A DNA stretch of 62,812 bases, taken from Circinella minor (lineage: Eukaryota > Mucoromycota > Mucoromycetes > Mucorales > Lichtheimiaceae). The notes beneath the pieces were generated by a model. That model searched no databases. It worked only from the letters and a program-made list of their open reading frames with translations, and was not told where the DNA came from. Positions 49,213-62,690 of the stretch are shown piece by piece. Numbering within the stretch: position 1 is the stretch's first letter; each line of letters opens with the position of its first letter. The position numbers were made by a program, and so were the translations under genes. Location: NCBI GenBank assembly GCA_016758965.1, contig JAEPRB010000232.1, forward strand, positions 1 through 62,812. Direction: 5' to 3'.

Positions 49213-51877
49213 ATGATTTTTCGTAGTATTACTAGTGGCTATCGTATTACTAAGAGAACTTTTGTAACATATAATAATAATAACAATAATAAGAATGATG
49301 CATTTTCTATTTACATTCATTGGCCTTATTGTGAGAGGTATGATGACTTTTTTTTTTTTTACATTAAATTAGATCAGTGATTTATATAGTAGCTGTTTTC
49401 TTATTGACATGACAACCCGACAATATTTCCATGACAACTTGCTTGTTTGTGGGGGGGTTATAAAAAAAGTAAATGTACATATTGTAATTTCAATAAATAT
49501 GTAAACCCAAGCGATCCTCCATTGGAAAGGTTAACGCGTGCCATGATACGAGAACTAGAGTTTTATCTCACAGAACCACGTTTTAACCTCTTGCATAATA
49601 AGCGTGTAACTTCGGTTTATTTCGGTGGTGGTACACCTAGTAAGAATAAAAAAGCTGGTGAAATAAAAAAAGGGGGCAACAAGATTATTATAAAAAGAAA
49701 AGTTAAAAAAGTTACTGTTCATTTTTCTTGTAATCTATAGGTTTGGCAAAAGTATAATATATATACTCTCTCCTTTCCCTATTATATATTGTAATTCGAT
49801 TAATTTTTTTATATATTTATTAATTATTAGCCTTCAACTATCGAACGTATTTTACAAACTATTGATCGACATGTTTCTCTTAATAAAGATATTGAAGTTA
49901 CAATGGAGGTATATATAATATATAAATATGTGTAAATAATTGTTTATGCCCCCCACCCCAAGTACGATTGTTATTATTTATTAATTAAGCAGTCTACTAA
50001 GTCAAATCATTCTTTGAAAAAAAAATCTAGGCAAACCCAACTGTAAGCCCAGTTTTTATTTATCGATATCTATCTATCTATATATATATAGAACCTCACC
50101 TTTCTGTAATTCACAGTCTTCTGAACTAGCTCGATTACAAGCTTTCCGTGACGCAGGAATCAATCGACTGTCGCTTGGAATCCAATCTTTCAACGATGCT
50201 GATCTAAAAATTCTTGGTATATAAATAGTTCATACATCTTTTATCTTGAATTCATTAAAAATAATAATAATAATCTTCCTTTATATAATAATATACAATA
50301 TGTATTCAGGGAGAGATCATTCAGCTGCAAGCGCTATTAAAACACTTGAGGAGGCAAAGAAACTATTTGATCAAGTCACTTTTGATATGATTTTTGCAAG
50401 ACCACGACAATCATTACTAGGTAAAATAATAATCTATTATTAGCTTTTCTAAATCTTTGTATATTATTTCGTATATATATAGTGATGAAGTACATAGATA
50501 TCAATATGGAACTAATTTTTATTCTATCCTGATAAACAATATAGATTGGCAACGTGAATTAAAAGTTAGTAGTAAAAGAAAATATTTTTTTTGGGGGTGG
50601 TAAATTATTATTATTATTATCTATTCAGTCAATTTTTTTTAAAAAAAAAACATGATTATAATTTAGCAAGCACTTGAATTAGCAGGCGACCATTTATCCA
50701 TGTATCAGCTTTCTTTCGAAAGAGGGACCTCGTAAGAATATTGCTCTCTTTTTCTTCCTATTAAAAATGACTTGTTTTCTGTTTTTTTACAAAGAAGAAA
50801 GTAATGTTTAACGGAAAAGTATTTTTATATTAAAAAATAGATTATGGAAATTAATGCAAAAAGGTCAAGTACCTCATGTTGATCCCGATCTCGCTGCAGA
50901 TATGTATGAAGAAACAGTAAAGACGGCAGCAATTCATGGTTATGCACATTATGAAGTTTCAAGTTATGCGAAAACCCGAAATGCTATTAGTACACATAAC
51001 TTTTCATATTGGCAAGGATTAGATTATTTAGGTAAATAATAAGAATAAGAATGAATAGCAATTTTTTGTATTAGGATATTTTTAAATTTACCATTTGGAG
51101 AATCAAAACAAACAAACAAAACCCTTTAGGTATTGGACCAGGTGCGCACGGACGCCTTACTGATAATATAACTAAACAACGGATACGAACTTTTGGGGTA
51201 AAAACAACAATAAATACTGATAATAAAAGAACATCAAATCATGTATATGTTTTTTTGTGTCATTGGTTATATGTTACTAACACAAGCATAAAAAAACATA
51301 GGAATTCCATCCAGATAAATATATGGCGCTTTGTGAATCAGAAGGTGAAGGGTAAAGTTTATTATAATTCAGGGGAAATGTTATTTTTTTTTAAAAAAAA
51401 ACATTCATATCTCATGAGAACTTATTTTTTCAAATATACTGTAGAATTAGGAAATGGAGTTCACTTCCATCACATGATTCGCTAGAGGTAAACAATAAAA
51501 GATATCTGAATACTTTTTTTTAAAAAAAAATTGTAATATAAACAATTCATTTGTTTATTTATTGTTAGGAATTGGTTGTATTTGGTTTAAGAACAAGAAT
51601 GGGTATTCCACGTGATCGATTCAAGAAGATGACGGGCCAAGATTTAGATACACTCATTGATCCAGATTTTTTGGCTACGTGTGTCCAATCAAACTTTTTA
51701 ATAGTGGATAAAAATAATAATGAAGAAGAAACATCATCAGATGATAACATACTAAAATACATACCAAACCATCTTGAACATGAACGAAACGGGGGTGGAA
51801 TTCGACCCACAGAAGCAGGCTTAGCTCGTATGGATTCTATTTTACCAAACCTTTTACGAATACAAGAATTAGATTAG
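49213..51877 (+). CDS. HemW/RSAD1-type radical SAM heme chaperone, mitochondrial
   Basis: Fourteen exons join to 448 aa: 49213-49337, 49470-49639, 49741-49751, 49831-49908, 50031-50042, 50117-50216, 50310-50420, 50545-50564, 50667-50731, 50841-51031, 51130-51197, 51302-51351, 51451-51487 and 51569-51877. The N-terminus (MIFRSITSGYRITKRTF) looks like a mitochondrial presequence. Radical SAM signature: SIYIHWPYCESKCTYCNF, giving C-x3-C-x2-C for the 4Fe-4S cluster once exons 1 and 2 are joined. FGGGTPSLAK, TMEANPTS, GINRLSLGIQSFND, HLSMYQLSFERGT and GIGPGAHG follow the HemN/HemW family in order. HemW-type proteins deliver heme rather than oxidise coproporphyrinogen. Exons 3 and 5 are microexons of 11 and 12 nt. 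Confidence 0.92.
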
Positions 51878-52065
51878 TTTATTATAGACTGTAATATTAT
51901 TATATATATAACACATACACAACAAAAAGCTATTATTTTCTAAATCCTCCACCTCAAATATAATTAATTTACATTATAATAGATTTTATTGAGTAAGATT
52001 AAAGTAAAAAAAAAGAGGATGTATGCAAATAAAAAATGTAAAAATAAAAGTATGTGAGTAATTTT

Positions 52066-54898
52066 TTAAGATGCAATGAGATGACGTTGATTTACAATTG
52101 TATCTAGGGCCTTATCAATAAAAGAAGGTACGGGTATATCCATCTTTCCTAATGCAGTCTTAGTGTATTCTATAACTGGAATAATAGTATTTGCCACAAA
52201 TGTCAAAATCTTTGAAATAATAGAGGGTTCCTATAACAATACAATGTGTTTAAGATAAGGTTGTAATTAATAAAACATTCCAAAGGCAGAAGAAGTTTAA
52301 GGAATTACTTATTCACTAATTCATTAGTGTCTCTTTTTTTTTACCTCATGATGCTCTGTTCGTTCATGATATAATTGTCTAAACTTTTTAATGGCTTGTA
52401 AACTTTCCGAAAGACGATTAAGTGTATTAAATAAAGCAACAATTTCTGAACGTTCCAATAGACCAGGGTTTCGCTTTGGACTAATATATATATATATATA
52501 ATATTACATTATGAGTGCACCAGTCTATGAATAACATATTTCCTCTATCCTGTATAACTTACTTGAGATTGTTTTCTCCATATGAAAAAAGTACTTTAAG
52601 CGCAGTACCCAACCCAGTCGTTTGAATTTTACCCCAAAGTCTACACTTCTCACAACCAACGCAATCCATGATACGGGATACATTACGGAAATGATCACGG
52701 AATTCCAATTTCAATGACTTGAAAACATAATTTTGTTTTTTTATTAGTTTTTTTTTTTTGACTATCTCCTTTTGACTTTTACTATTATAATAATAAAAAA
52801 AACTTACTCTGGCATCAGGACCTTGGAACATGGTTGTTTCATCAAATGTTGCAGGACATGCTCTAGCATTATTGATCAGATCAAGGACACCACTCTATAA
52901 AAATAATAATAGTCAGTTAATCTGCATAAAAGAGATTGTACAACCTCCTATCAATATATATAGCCTTACCTTAATACTCTTATCATCCTCACTTTCACCT
53001 GTACAAAAATTATAGTCTTCTAAATAATTGCCAAGTTTCGTCACAGCTCGAACCACAAGTGCATAAGTAAAATAAATGTTTTGTAAACGTTCAGGATGTG
53101 ATCCGATTCGATTTACAAAGCAATCCAGATTAGGTCCCTAAGAAATTAAATATTAGTATTTTCGTTTTTTTTTCACCATCTTTCAATTAGTATCAGGTTT
53201 TCTGTTTTTTTATCGTTAAGAAACTTACCCATTTTCCTGTGGCTTGATCAAAATATTCATCACAAATGTGAATTGAGATAGATGAATGAAGCCCTACGAA
53301 AGACCATATAAAAAATGGGGAGGTTTAGTAAATATGGTAGAATTATTAAATATAAGCTTATTCATTAAAATAATAGTAAGATGACGATGATAATAAAAAA
53401 AAAAAAACTAAATCCTTACCTGAAATAAGACGATAATAAACTCGTTTTTCAAGACATACTTCTTCAGAATTACCAAATCCACCATCTGGATTTTCTGCTA
53501 AATCATTTAATAAACGATCAAACTTTTCTTCATCTTCGGGTACCTTTACAAAATTACCCTGGGTTGCTTCTGCAATGGATTCTGCGGCCTTGAGTGGATT
53601 ATTGGATCGAATTTGGTCATCGACTTTAGGACCAACATGCATAACATTGTTACATGTTTCACATCCTTCTGTCATTTTATCCACAATATTAAAACAATTT
53701 TCTTCATAAATAGCTTTCCAAACTCTTCCTGAGGATGTTCCTGCATACCCAGTAAATCGTTCTGGATTCTCTGTCAAATCAACATATACACCATCTATAT
53801 AGAATATAATTAAATAAAAAAAAGGTAAGTGGATATATCATAATGAAATAACTCATCCCAGCCATATTAACACATTATCATACGTTACCTGCATCACTTT
53901 CGTCTTCAATCAAACAAAAATCTTGATCTTTATATTGACAAGTTTGAAATGGTTGGAATAACTAAGAAAAAATAATATAATATCATTCTTGTTAATAATT
54001 CTCCTTTTTTTGTTTCAAATTTTGAATCCATCATTTACAACCCTCTCATTCCCCCTCCCTCTTACCGATCCTTTGGGAGAAATTTGAACTGCACTTAATG
54101 CTGGTTGACGCCATTCTTCAGGTAGTGAAGCCTAATATAAATAATATATTCATAAATTTTCAATATATTACCATAGTAACAACAATCTAAAAAAAAAAAT
54201 ATTTTTACCTCATCGGTTGTTTCTACCGAACAATCCCGATTCATGCACAGACCATCATCATTCCAAAATGGGCACTCACGCCATAAATTCAACTTTTTTT
54301 TTTGGGTTCCATAGAGATTGAATTTGTCAGCAAAATAAAGTTCTCATTTACGCAGTATAACATACATACATACAACTAAACATCAATGACCCATTTATTA
54401 TTTATTAATTAATTTACCTTATAAAACCGAAAGAATTTGGTTTTTACGAGTGATTGAATTTTTTCAAATATATCTTGTTGAATATCTTCTACACTTCGAT
54501 AATCACAACAAGTATCTTTGATTTGACCTTGAGGCTATTAAAATAAACATATAATGATTATTGTTATAAATTGTTTTTACTTCTTTCAATTAAAATAGTA
54601 CTCTCCTCCCTTCCCAGACACACAAAATAGACCATATATTATATAATTTCGCTTTTTCATTATATATATATAACATGTTTACTAAAAAAAAACATACGTT
54701 ACAATAGTCTTGTGAATCATTTTCCTGCAAAACATTCTCTACAAATTGAATTGGTTCGGGATCTTGTAAAGGCGATTTTAATCTAGTTGACTCATCGACA
54801 GTTTTACTGTAGACAGGTTGTAACACGAATACTAATGTAATAAAAATTAATAGTAATAATAAATGCGGTTTTAATCTAGGTAATCTAGATTTGTTCAT
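52066..54898 (-). CDS. ERO1: Endoplasmic reticulum oxidoreductin Ero1
   Basis: Twelve exons join to 563 aa: 54898-54698, 54534-54418, 54292-54209, 54131-54066, 53961-53889, 53794-53420, 53293-53229, 53137-52970, 52894-52808, 52717-52563, 52480-52345 and 52230-52066. A signal or anchor segment ([18 protein letters not shown]) targets the ER. The outer (shuttle) cysteines are in [19 protein letters not shown] and the inner active site is [14 protein letters not shown], the CxxCxxC motif. [20 protein letters not shown] is the flavin-pocket region. The enzyme reoxidises protein disulfide isomerase using FAD and oxygen. All key cysteines are present. Its last exon ends about 190 bp from the HemW gene (convergent). 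Confidence 0.97.
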
Positions 54899-56056
54899 GG
54901 TTCTTTCTTTTTTAAAAAGTTGTTTGATTGAGTCAAAAATAAAAATAAATAAAAAAAGATAGGTGAAAAATAAAAGTATGGGATTTAATGCATATATAAA
55001 AAAGTCAAATTAGTAGTAAAACGTGGCACAATGTACGCACCGCTTGAAAATATCCAATGAAAATCGGGATTAATATGTTTGTTTGGCAGCAACATTTCAA
55101 TTATACTAAATTAAAAAAAATCATGTCACTTTTTGATTTATATTGATAAGTTTTTGTAAATCATGCAATAAATATGAAACGTGATATTTCTCTTTTATAA
55201 CTGATTATAATAATAGTAATAAACTATTCATCATTTACTACTATTATACTGTATAACCACGCCAGTAACAAAATTATTTAACAAATAGTTAGAACAGTGA
55301 AACACGGACTTTTATTTTAAATTAACTACATACAAACATGATAAAATACGTCAAATCAATGTTTACAAACCATGTAGCTCACTAATAAATTTACCAAGTT
55401 CAAGAGGTGACACAGATACCATATAATTCCATTATAAACACTATTTAAAAAAATTAGAGAAATATTTTCAAGTAGTAGAGGTTGGTATTATAATTTTGAA
55501 ATGTTTTTGTGCTACTTTTCTAAATGGATGAAGAAAAAACACCCCTTTTCTGAAAAATTCATTCGTTAATTACCTAACCAGCTTGTAAATACTTTACACA
55601 ACAAACAACGAAAAAAAATAAACCTAAATTTTTTGATCTTAATCAATAATAACAACGTTAAATACTATGACATATATAAACGCCAAGTAAAAAAAAACAA
55701 GAATGGTCGTGTTATTCTTTAATATAATGATATATTTTATTATTCAAGTGATAATTTTCCAATACGTATATAGAAAATAACTTTTGATACCTATTTTATA
55801 TATATAAATATATATTGATTTAGAATAGTAGTATTTAAGGTATAATATTTTAATTACACTTACAAGTGAAGCAAGAGAAAGGAAAGGCATTGGCTTAAAA
55901 AAAGTCATGCAGGGATTATTCATACGTATAAACCTCCCTATTTTATAGTATAGAATAATTTAGGAGATTAACGAGAGGCGCAATATTCACCTCTTTTGTC
56001 TTTTTTTTTTTTTTTTTTTTTTTTTTTTGTATTAAAAAAAGTAACCATTACACACT
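54899..56056. promoter_or_regulatory. 1.15-kb divergent promoter between ERO1 and MFS transporter
   Basis: AT-rich with no ORF worth calling. A T-run of about 28 lies at 56001-56028 just before the MFS ATG. I could not identify a convincing unfolded-protein-response element for ERO1 by eye. Confidence 0.4.
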
Positions 56057-59000
56057 ATGCAAAAAAGTAGAGAAAAAAACGACCATGATGAACAAAAGAA
56101 CCTCGATATCCAATCATCATATAATCACAGTGATAATATTACAACTTTTATAATGCATAATAATAACGATAACAATAACAATAACAGACAGAAAAAGGAT
56201 ATATCTGCAGTAGTATTAGAAAAAAATAGTATAGCTATATTGGACATTGATCATAGACCTGATTTTAATGAAGAATATGATGAATTAACGTCTATTGAAG
56301 CAACCACCACTTTATCAACGGAACCTTCGTCATTATCAATATCAACGCGGCTTTTTATATTTATTGGGTTACAGATTGCTCTATTATTAACAGCCATGGA
56401 CCGGTAATTATGTAAATTAGTTTTATGCCATGTGCATAAAGATGTTAGTAAATTCAGTAAATTAATATCACAAGAAAATCCACTATTTTTAAATTAAAAT
56501 GAATTTTAGTATTATTATTACAACTGCATTGCCTCGAATGACTTCTGATTTTAATGCAGCATCTTTATCAACATGGGTAGCAACCAGGTAAAACTGTAGA
56601 TTCTCTTATCATTGTGGTAATAGTAATAGTAGTAGTAGCGTGTGTCTGTGTGATAAAACCTTCTTAAATTTATTTTTATAAAATCTGTGTTATTGACTTG
56701 TTATAATACATTATTTACTTATATTTGAGTAACCAAAAAAAAAAGCTACATGCTGGCGATAACGACATTGAGTAAGCAAAATGATATAAATCCTTTGGTG
56801 GTAGTAAAATATAAAAAATAATACAGAAAAGAGAAAACTAAATCATCGAATAATTGCCCCCCTCCCTTTTTTTTTTGTTGTTGTTATTATTGTTAATATT
56901 ATCAAAATAGTGCCTTTATGTAGCAAACTCTCTGATATTTTTGGAAGAAAAAGTATTATTCTTATTGGAATAGCCAATATAATATTAGGATCTATTATTG
57001 GTGGATTTTCTCAGGTATGATATACATATATACTTCAATTATATAATGATATTCTCTTTTATATTAGTAATGTTAAAAGCTCGTTACATAATAATCAAGT
57101 CATATATTGATCTCAATATGTTATAATTTAGTCAATGGGAATGCTAATTGCGGGTCGAATAATCCAAGGTTTAGGTGCTGCTGGGGTAAAAACAAATAGT
57201 CTATACAAATTTTTATTTCTCGTTGTTATTAAAATATTAAGGTTACTAACTAATTTGATCGCTTACTAATAGAACATCACTATGGTAACACTATATACGA
57301 GCAGATATCCGGTTTTACTGCTGTCATATTTAAATGTCACTTAAAAAAGAAGCAGTCTTCTGAATAAATCAATTTCACTATTATGTAGATACATATAATT
57401 ATAGCTGACATTGTACCACTTCGACAACGAGGAATATATCAGAGGTTATTACCAATCAAAAAAATAATATGACATTGTATAAAATACCTTCTAACGTGGA
57501 AGAAAATAAATATACTTCGATTCTCATCTTTTTGGTAGTGTCCTCGATTCGATATATGCTTTATCGTACACGATTTCACCACTTCTTGGAGTAAGTATTA
57601 AAATAACCATTACTTTGATATGTTAGTTGGTAGAACAGTGGTATCATAAATAAGGACCAAATTAGAAAATAAGTAGTCGAACTCTTGGAACTTATTCTCT
57701 ACATAATAAAAATACAACATAGGGGGCATTCTCTGAGTATTTATCATGGCGATGGGCATTCTACATAAAGTATGTAATTTACGTTAACGTTATATATAAG
57801 CATAATCTATTCTTGAATCATTCAACGTGTATATTGATATACTACAATTCTATACGTAGTTTACCACTCGGTGCTATTAGTTTCATTGCTTTATTTGTTT
57901 GGTTGAAATTACCAGCAATGAAACAACAAGAAAGCTTTAATGAAAAATTGAAACGCATTGATTTTGCTGGTATGTAGGTGTATTAGATTCTTGTTTTATT
58001 TGCTTATTTTATGAAAGTATCTATTTTCTGCTATAATCATAGTTACCTGATCAAGTTACATTTTTTATTTTGATAGGAAGCTTAATTATTATGGCATGCG
58101 TTACTTCATTTCTACTTGCTATGAACTTTGGAGGACAATTATATCCATGGAATTCGTTACCGGTTGTGGTAAGTTTCAATACTGGAATTATAGCTGTTAT
58201 AGTTTTTTTTTACTATTAGTATTGTGAGACAATATTTTGTATTTGTATATGTGAATTCGTAATATCGTGTCACCTCTTTAAATTGTTATGGTTTTGCATT
58301 ACGTATCGAAAATTACACAGCACAATATAAAAAAACGCTACTATCTAAAGTACTTAAGATAATTCAGAATTCGTATAAATCAACTAACATAAAATCGTTC
58401 GATTATATATTAAATAGCTCTTGATTGTGTTATCGGGTATTCTGTTGTTAGTCTTACTTGTTGTGGAAGCCAAGATTCCTAAAGAACCACTTTTGCCATT
58501 AAGAATTCTGACAAATTATTCACTTCTTGGTAGTTTTTGTGCCAATACAATGTTTGGTGGAGTGTTTACATCAACTTTATATGTTCTTCCAAATTATTTT
58601 CAAATAGTGAAAGGAGATGAAGCAATGTGGGCTGGTATTCGAATTTTACCCATGTTACTAGTCATCCCATTAGTTTCCATAGTAACGGGTATTGTTATTT
58701 CGCGAGCAGGGATATATCGTTATTTGTAAGAATGGGACTATTCATTTATACGTGAATTAATAGTCTTTTTTTTCAACTCATACGTCGTCTATTTATTTTA
58801 TACGTATTCTATTTGTGCTTTACTGATAATCATATTGTATATATAGTATTACAGGTAGTATGGCTCTCATGATGATAGGTGTTGGCTTGATTAGCATGTT
58901 TACGATTGATACACCATGGAGTGGTAAGCTCAATACTTTTTTTTAAAAAAAAAATAGTCTATATGATAAAAACTTCTTAATAATCATAATCACCCATTTA

Positions 59001-59811
59001 TTGATTGATTCATTAAAACAGTAATATATGGATCAATTGCTGGATTTGGTATTGGTAAGATTTTTAATTATTTGTTCAAGATAAGCAAATAATCAAAGAC
59101 AAAGGGTGGTCAATCTAACAAAGTTCGCATGTACATTGTTCTATCTAAAAAATACCGTATTAAGGTTGTGCTCCTATGTTTAGTTCTTTGATAGTTTCTG
59201 TACAAGCAGCAGTTCCCTCAGCTGATGTGGGTAAGTATCATTTAAGATTCTATCCTCGTAATAGAAATACGTAAATCATAGTTTTTTTAACAATAAATTA
59301 TTATTTAGCTGTTGCTTCTGGTGTAGCATTTCTTCTTTTTGATATTGGAGCAGCAATTGGTATAGCAATCACATCTGCTGTATTAAACTCAAAACTAAAT
59401 CTTTTGCTTCCAAATACAATAATATCCACAGAATATGTATCAATGATCATACAAGATCCAATGGTCATTCGTAGTAAAAAATTGCCACAACAATATCTTC
59501 AAACTGCATTGGATATTTATGCCCAGTCATTACGTGATTCTTTTCTTGTGTTATTGGCATTCCCAGCAATTGGTAAATTCTTATAAAAAAAAGAAGAGAT
59601 TTTAACAAAATATACCAACATCCACTTCCCCAAAAAAAAAAAACTTTCTATTAAAACCATTTTCCTTCTCTTTTTTTTGATATGTATATATATATATATA
59701 TATAAATGTATAGGTTTCTTAGCATCGTTACTTATCAAGCACTTTACGTTGCGCAAGTATGCAAATATAGATATTAAAAATAAATCAACATCATTATCCA
59801 CCTCTGATTAA
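56057..59811 (+). CDS. MFS drug:H+ antiporter-type transporter (DHA2-like)
   Basis: Sixteen exons join to 603 aa: 56057-56403, 56510-56587, 56746-56771, 56911-57014, 57132-57185, 57389-57444, 57539-57590, 57723-57769, 57860-57969, 58077-58168, 58418-58725, 58847-58923, 59022-59054, 59165-59230, 59309-59572 and 59714-59811. A hydrophilic Asn/Asp-rich N-terminus of about 95 residues precedes the first helix (RLFIFIGLQIALLLTAMDR). Signatures: IIITTALPRM, motif A-like CSKLSDIFGRKS, IAGRIIQGLGAAG, IADIVPLRQRG and SYTISPLLGGAFS (motif C-like GPxxGG region). The length and these motifs suggest a 14-helix exporter at the plasma or vacuolar membrane. Substrate is unknown. The 3' end converges on the ZFAND1-type gene 68 bp away. 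Confidence 0.88.
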
Positions 59812-59879
59812 ACTATAATTTATCACCATAAATATATTACAATTTAAGCCCATAAATAATTAACATTTTTTCTTCCCTT

Positions 59880-61199
59880 TCATTGTTCTTTTGGAACATT
59901 TTCTAATCGTTCCAATAAAATTCGATCAGTGTTGTTAAGAATACTTTCAAGTTTACTTGCTGCATCCAAAGGTATTAAATTATCTTCGATCGAATATTGA
60001 AATAATATCAACCGCTATTAAAATAAATAAATAAATAAAATAGGATACGTAGGTTATTAGAAGAAAATAAATAAATTAGGATGTATTATAAATTACCTGT
60101 GGATCTGTATCAGTTATCTTATTATTATCATTTTTAACATTACATGAATCAGCTATAGTATCCAACATTCTTCCAACTCGAATTGTCTATAACAATATAA
60201 TGATTAAAATCTTTACTTTTTTTTCTAAATATATATATAATGGGTTTCTTTTTTCTTAATAATAACCTTATCAAAAAACATGGGTTGATTAGATCTATTA
60301 CATTCTTTTGGAAACTCTACATTTAAATAAATTCTTGCTGATAATGGTATAGATGAAGATCCCTTTTTATACGATAGTATTTTTATTAACTTTTGATTTA
60401 CACTTGTTTCCTTTAAAATTCTTATATCTTAAAAAAAAAAAAATGTTACCTTTGCCTTTGATTTCATTTTCATAAGCTCTACCATGATATTCTTTTTTCC
60501 TATTGGTTTAGTAATCTTTTTACTTGAAGTTGATGATATAGTAGTTGTTTTTAAAGGTGTAAATGTTTTGCTTAATTTTTCTTGAGCGGCCTGTTTTCGA
60601 GTTTCTTTTTCATCTACTTCTAATATAGGACATCCATGATCTACTTTTAATCGATGTTTTAAACAAAACTCTTTATCACATCCTTTGCAATGAACAGGCA
60701 ATACAATTTTATGTTGTTCAAATTCACGACATCCAGTTACACCACATTTTTTCTTTTTCGTTTGTTCTAATGGTTTACAAATATGATCCTTGAGTGCTTG
60801 TTCAACATTAGATTTTTCAGGTACTAATACCATATTTTGACATGTGTTACACTGAACTACGCGTCTATCTACTTGACTCCATTCCGAACAATCATGATCT
60901 TTTGGAAGTCCATGAGGTCCACTATAACCCGGTTATATAAACCTTGTTCTTAATTTTTCTTTTTTTTCAATAACTATAAAAATAGTAACTCTTTCCCTAC
61001 CCCATATATATTTACCAGAAAGTCTTTTGACAGAATGGACAAGTAATTGGTAAAAAGTCTATTTACATAATTCTTTTTAATACATTGTTTTTTTATATTT
61101 TTCAACCATTTAAGAATATTTTTTGTTTGTTTTATAAAACATACCAAGTGTTTGACAATTAGACAATGAACAATGCTTTCCAACATTTGGTAATTCCAT
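59880..61199 (-). CDS. AN1-type zinc finger protein, ZFAND1/Cuz1-like
   Basis: Six exons (61199-61145, 61058-61016, 60921-60450, 60362-60267, 60186-60097, 60014-59880) join to 296 aa. There are two AN1 zinc fingers: HCSLSNCQTLDFLPITCPFC...C...HDC, and CGVTGCREFE...CKGCDKEFCLKHR...HGC. The C-terminal part carries the ZFAND1-type domain (ELMKMKSKAK, ARIYLNVEFPKE, QPMFFDKTIRVGRMLD, VKNDNNKIT), a ubiquitin-like fold. Yeast Cuz1 and human ZFAND1 bring Cdc48/p97 and the proteasome to arsenite-stressed granules, so a proteotoxic-stress role is likely by homology. Segment order and length match the family well. Confidence 0.88.
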
Positions 61200-61434
61200 T
61201 GAAATAATAGTCAACCGATTGTTAAAAAAAAATAATGATAAGAGAAAATAAACTTTAAAGAGTTGAAAAAAAATTCCCGCTAAAGTAGGTTTCCAGGTTG
61301 TTGTATAATAAGTTCTTTTTTTTTATTGTTATTACTTTTTTATATAGTATTGTAAAGATACATTTATGGAAGTTTGATGCGAGAAAAAATTAACAAGAGG
61401 AGAGAGAGAAAGAGATGGTGTATATATAAAATAT

Positions 61435-61944
61435 CTATAAAGATGAGGACGATGAAACTTTCTTTTGTTGTTGTTGTTTAAGAATGGTGTTTTTTAATTG
61501 AACGGCTTTTTCACTAAATAAATTCTTGTCACGAGTTTCAAGAAGATAAGGATCTAAACCACCTTTCTTGTCAATTGTACGTAATACAGAGGTAGTCACT
61601 TTTAATTCTAAATGCTTGTCAAGTGTTGCTGAATATAATTTTTTATTTTGAATATTAGGTAACCAAGAACGTCGAGTCTTCTTTTTAGAGAATGGATTCT
61701 ATATTATATATATTTATATTTATATATAAAAGGTACACACCAAAAAGAAGTTTGGTTAAATAATAATAACATTATAAATATTATACACTAAATAATTTTT
61801 TTTTAAAAAAAAAAACATTCTTTTTCTTTTGACATGGTTATTTACGTTATTGCCGAATTGAATATGTTTTCCACCAAAAAGTCCACGTTGGGCACGTTTA
61901 AATGTTGCTCGTGCTAATTCATAAGTAGGTCCTGCAGACAACAT
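61435..61944 (-). CDS. MRPL24: Mitochondrial large ribosomal subunit protein bL28m
   Basis: Two exons (61944-61846, 61698-61435) join to 120 aa. The N-terminus RGLFGGKHIQFGNN, with NPFSKKKTRRSWLPNIQNK after the splice, is the bL28 signature (G...GN...S...KTRR.W.PN). It is followed by the β-rich LYSATLDKHLELKVTTSVLR and the GGLDPYLLETRDK segment seen in fungal MRPL24. It is a structural protein of the mitochondrial 54S subunit. It stands 236 bp upstream of the AN1 zinc finger gene on the same strand. Confidence 0.92.
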
Positions 61945-62690
61945 TGTTTAATGTTTTAACTTTTTTGTTCAAAAAAAAAAGAGGACAAGGGATGCTCCGC
62001 TTTTGCTTTCTTGTTTGGCACCAAAAAAATAAACATGACTAGGGGAGTTACAAAAATAATAATAGGGAATATGTTTTACACAAGCCATATTCAAGCAAAT
62101 CGTGGTTGAGTGTATTAACTTAAAAGAGTTGAATTATTGTTATCTGAATTATGATTTCATTTTTAATTTGATGATATCTTTATCTAAAAGTGGGACAAGA
62201 AGCATAAAATAGAGGTCTCGAAAAAAATCAAAACAAAAAATGCCCTTAGATACGGATATCAATTCATTTAAAGACTATCCATTTATCATCAAATAGTTAG
62301 ATACACTTCATGTCTTCATATATTATCCATCCTGATTAAAAAAAAAAACAAGTAAGCCATGAGTAGAAAGAACTCAATATTAAAACATGCATATATTTCC
62401 CACTCATTATTCTGTATTACATCACTGAAACCATTTGAATAACAAAACTGCGATATTTATATACACATAAGTGGAACATCAAGGTCGACAACTAAGAGCA
62501 TTATTATTATTGTTATAAACAAATGATTCAATATATATAAAAGCACATACGTAGCATTCATATATAGCATGGTAGATACTCTATACATGCATACTTATAA
62601 TAAAGTATTTATGTGTAGATACTAATAGATTTGAGGTACATACAGTTATCATATTAAATTTCCCATTTAAACAAGGACCTAATTTATAAG
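61945..62690. other. Intergenic, promoter of bL28m gene and AT-rich flank
   Basis: No gene is seen. The segment is AT-rich and leads into the repeat at the right edge. Confidence 0.35.
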
